NCBI GenBank assembly: GCA_041685075.1
Contig: JAWLGN010000292.1
Coordinates: 1 to 7,071 of the forward strand
Length of the DNA: 7,071 nt
From: JAMCRM01 sp041685075
GTDB taxonomy: Bacteria > Acidobacteriota > Terriglobia > Bryobacterales > Bryobacteraceae
Direction of reading: 5' to 3'
Shown: piece after piece, positions 6,997 to 7,071 of the stretch
Position numbering within the stretch: position 1 is the first letter of the stretch
How the letters are laid out: each line of letters starts with the position of its first letter
The notes under the pieces: model-generated
The model's input: the letters and a program-made list of their open reading frames with translations, nothing else
Databases searched by the model: none
What the model was told of the DNA's origin: nothing
Translations under genes and position numbers: made by a program

Positions 6997-7071
6997 GTTG
7001 GAGCAGCTCCTGAAATTCCGGCATCTCCTGCATGGCGGCGAATTCGGGGTCCTCCACCAGCCGCTGCCGCT
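6977..7071 (-). CDS. C-terminal end of an upstream gene, possibly TPR-containing (partial)
   Basis: The last 30 codons of a minus-strand frame enter from the right edge and end at TAG (6977-6979). The visible tail includes DPEFAAMQEMPEFQELL. The spaced pattern DPEF...PEFQELL resembles the C-terminal tails of bacterial TPR proteins and TPR-bearing kinases or regulators, but with so little sequence this is only a suggestion. It overlaps the downstream lipoprotein gene by 20 bases in another frame, typical of a co-transcribed pair. Confidence 0.6.
   Translation of the reverse strand, partial: RQRLVEDPEFAAMQEMPEFQELLQLEPTVL
7007..7011 (-). promoter_or_regulatory. Ribosome binding site for the TPR lipoprotein, inside the upstream gene
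   Basis: AGGAG on the minus strand, 10 bases from the TTG at 6996 and within the last codons of the upstream gene. It supports the TTG start and coupled translation of the two genes. Confidence 0.5.

Noticed and set aside
6096..7013. 305-codon plus-strand frame opposite the lipoprotein gene
   Set aside because: Extremely Pro/Arg-rich, with no start context or domain; explained by the GC-rich Ala/Gly codons of the lipoprotein gene on the other strand.
1..7071. Search for tRNA, rRNA, CRISPR arrays, insertion sequences and intrinsic terminators
   Set aside because: By eye I saw no repeat-spacer pattern, no inverted-repeat ends with a transposase, and no GC stem followed by a T run; the window is nearly fully occupied by protein genes.

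Overview
This is a compact, GC-rich stretch of bacterial chromosome with strongly G/C-ending codons. Of the 7071 bases, only about 72 lie outside a credible gene. The gene set points to an Acidobacteriota-like genome, perhaps of the Solibacter/Bryobacter type: a long secreted PIG-L deacetylase with a degenerate amidotransferase-like tail, a TolB-like/TPR lipoprotein, and a gene tail ending in a TPR-type motif. That taxonomic guess comes from family knowledge and overall composition only. No rRNA or other taxonomic marker is present.

Layout from left to right: (1) the 5' half of a 4-alpha-glucanotransferase gene (malQ, minus strand) runs off the left edge. (2) A complete nuoB gene (plus strand) diverges from malQ and stands alone, without nuoA or nuoC. 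(3) A patatin-like phospholipase/serine hydrolase gene (minus strand) meets nuoB tail to tail with a 14-base overlap. (4) An 820-residue secreted PIG-L family deacetylase (plus strand) diverges from the patatin gene across 33 bases. (5) A 650-residue lipoprotein with a TolB-like N-terminal domain and TPR repeats (minus strand) meets the deacetylase gene tail to tail, again with a 14-base overlap. (6) The last 30 codons of another minus-strand gene overlap the lipoprotein start by 20 bases, so these two are probably co-transcribed.

The genes do not form one obvious pathway. They cover glycan metabolism (MalQ in the cytoplasm, the PIG-L protein outside the membrane), lipid hydrolysis, respiration and an envelope TPR scaffold. 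The strand changes at almost every boundary, so most genes must be transcribed separately, from promoters embedded in or abutting neighbouring genes. Two start sites (malQ and the PIG-L gene) lack a Shine-Dalgarno sequence and have a -10-like hexamer 5 to 7 bases upstream of the start codon, which could mean leaderless transcripts. The patatin and lipoprotein genes use TTG starts with recognisable ribosome binding sites.

I found no RNA genes, mobile elements, CRISPR arrays, long repeats or intrinsic terminators. No clearly new biological system is visible. The points most worth a second look are the isolated nuoB, the cysteine-free amidotransferase-like domain of the PIG-L protein, and the start-site architecture.
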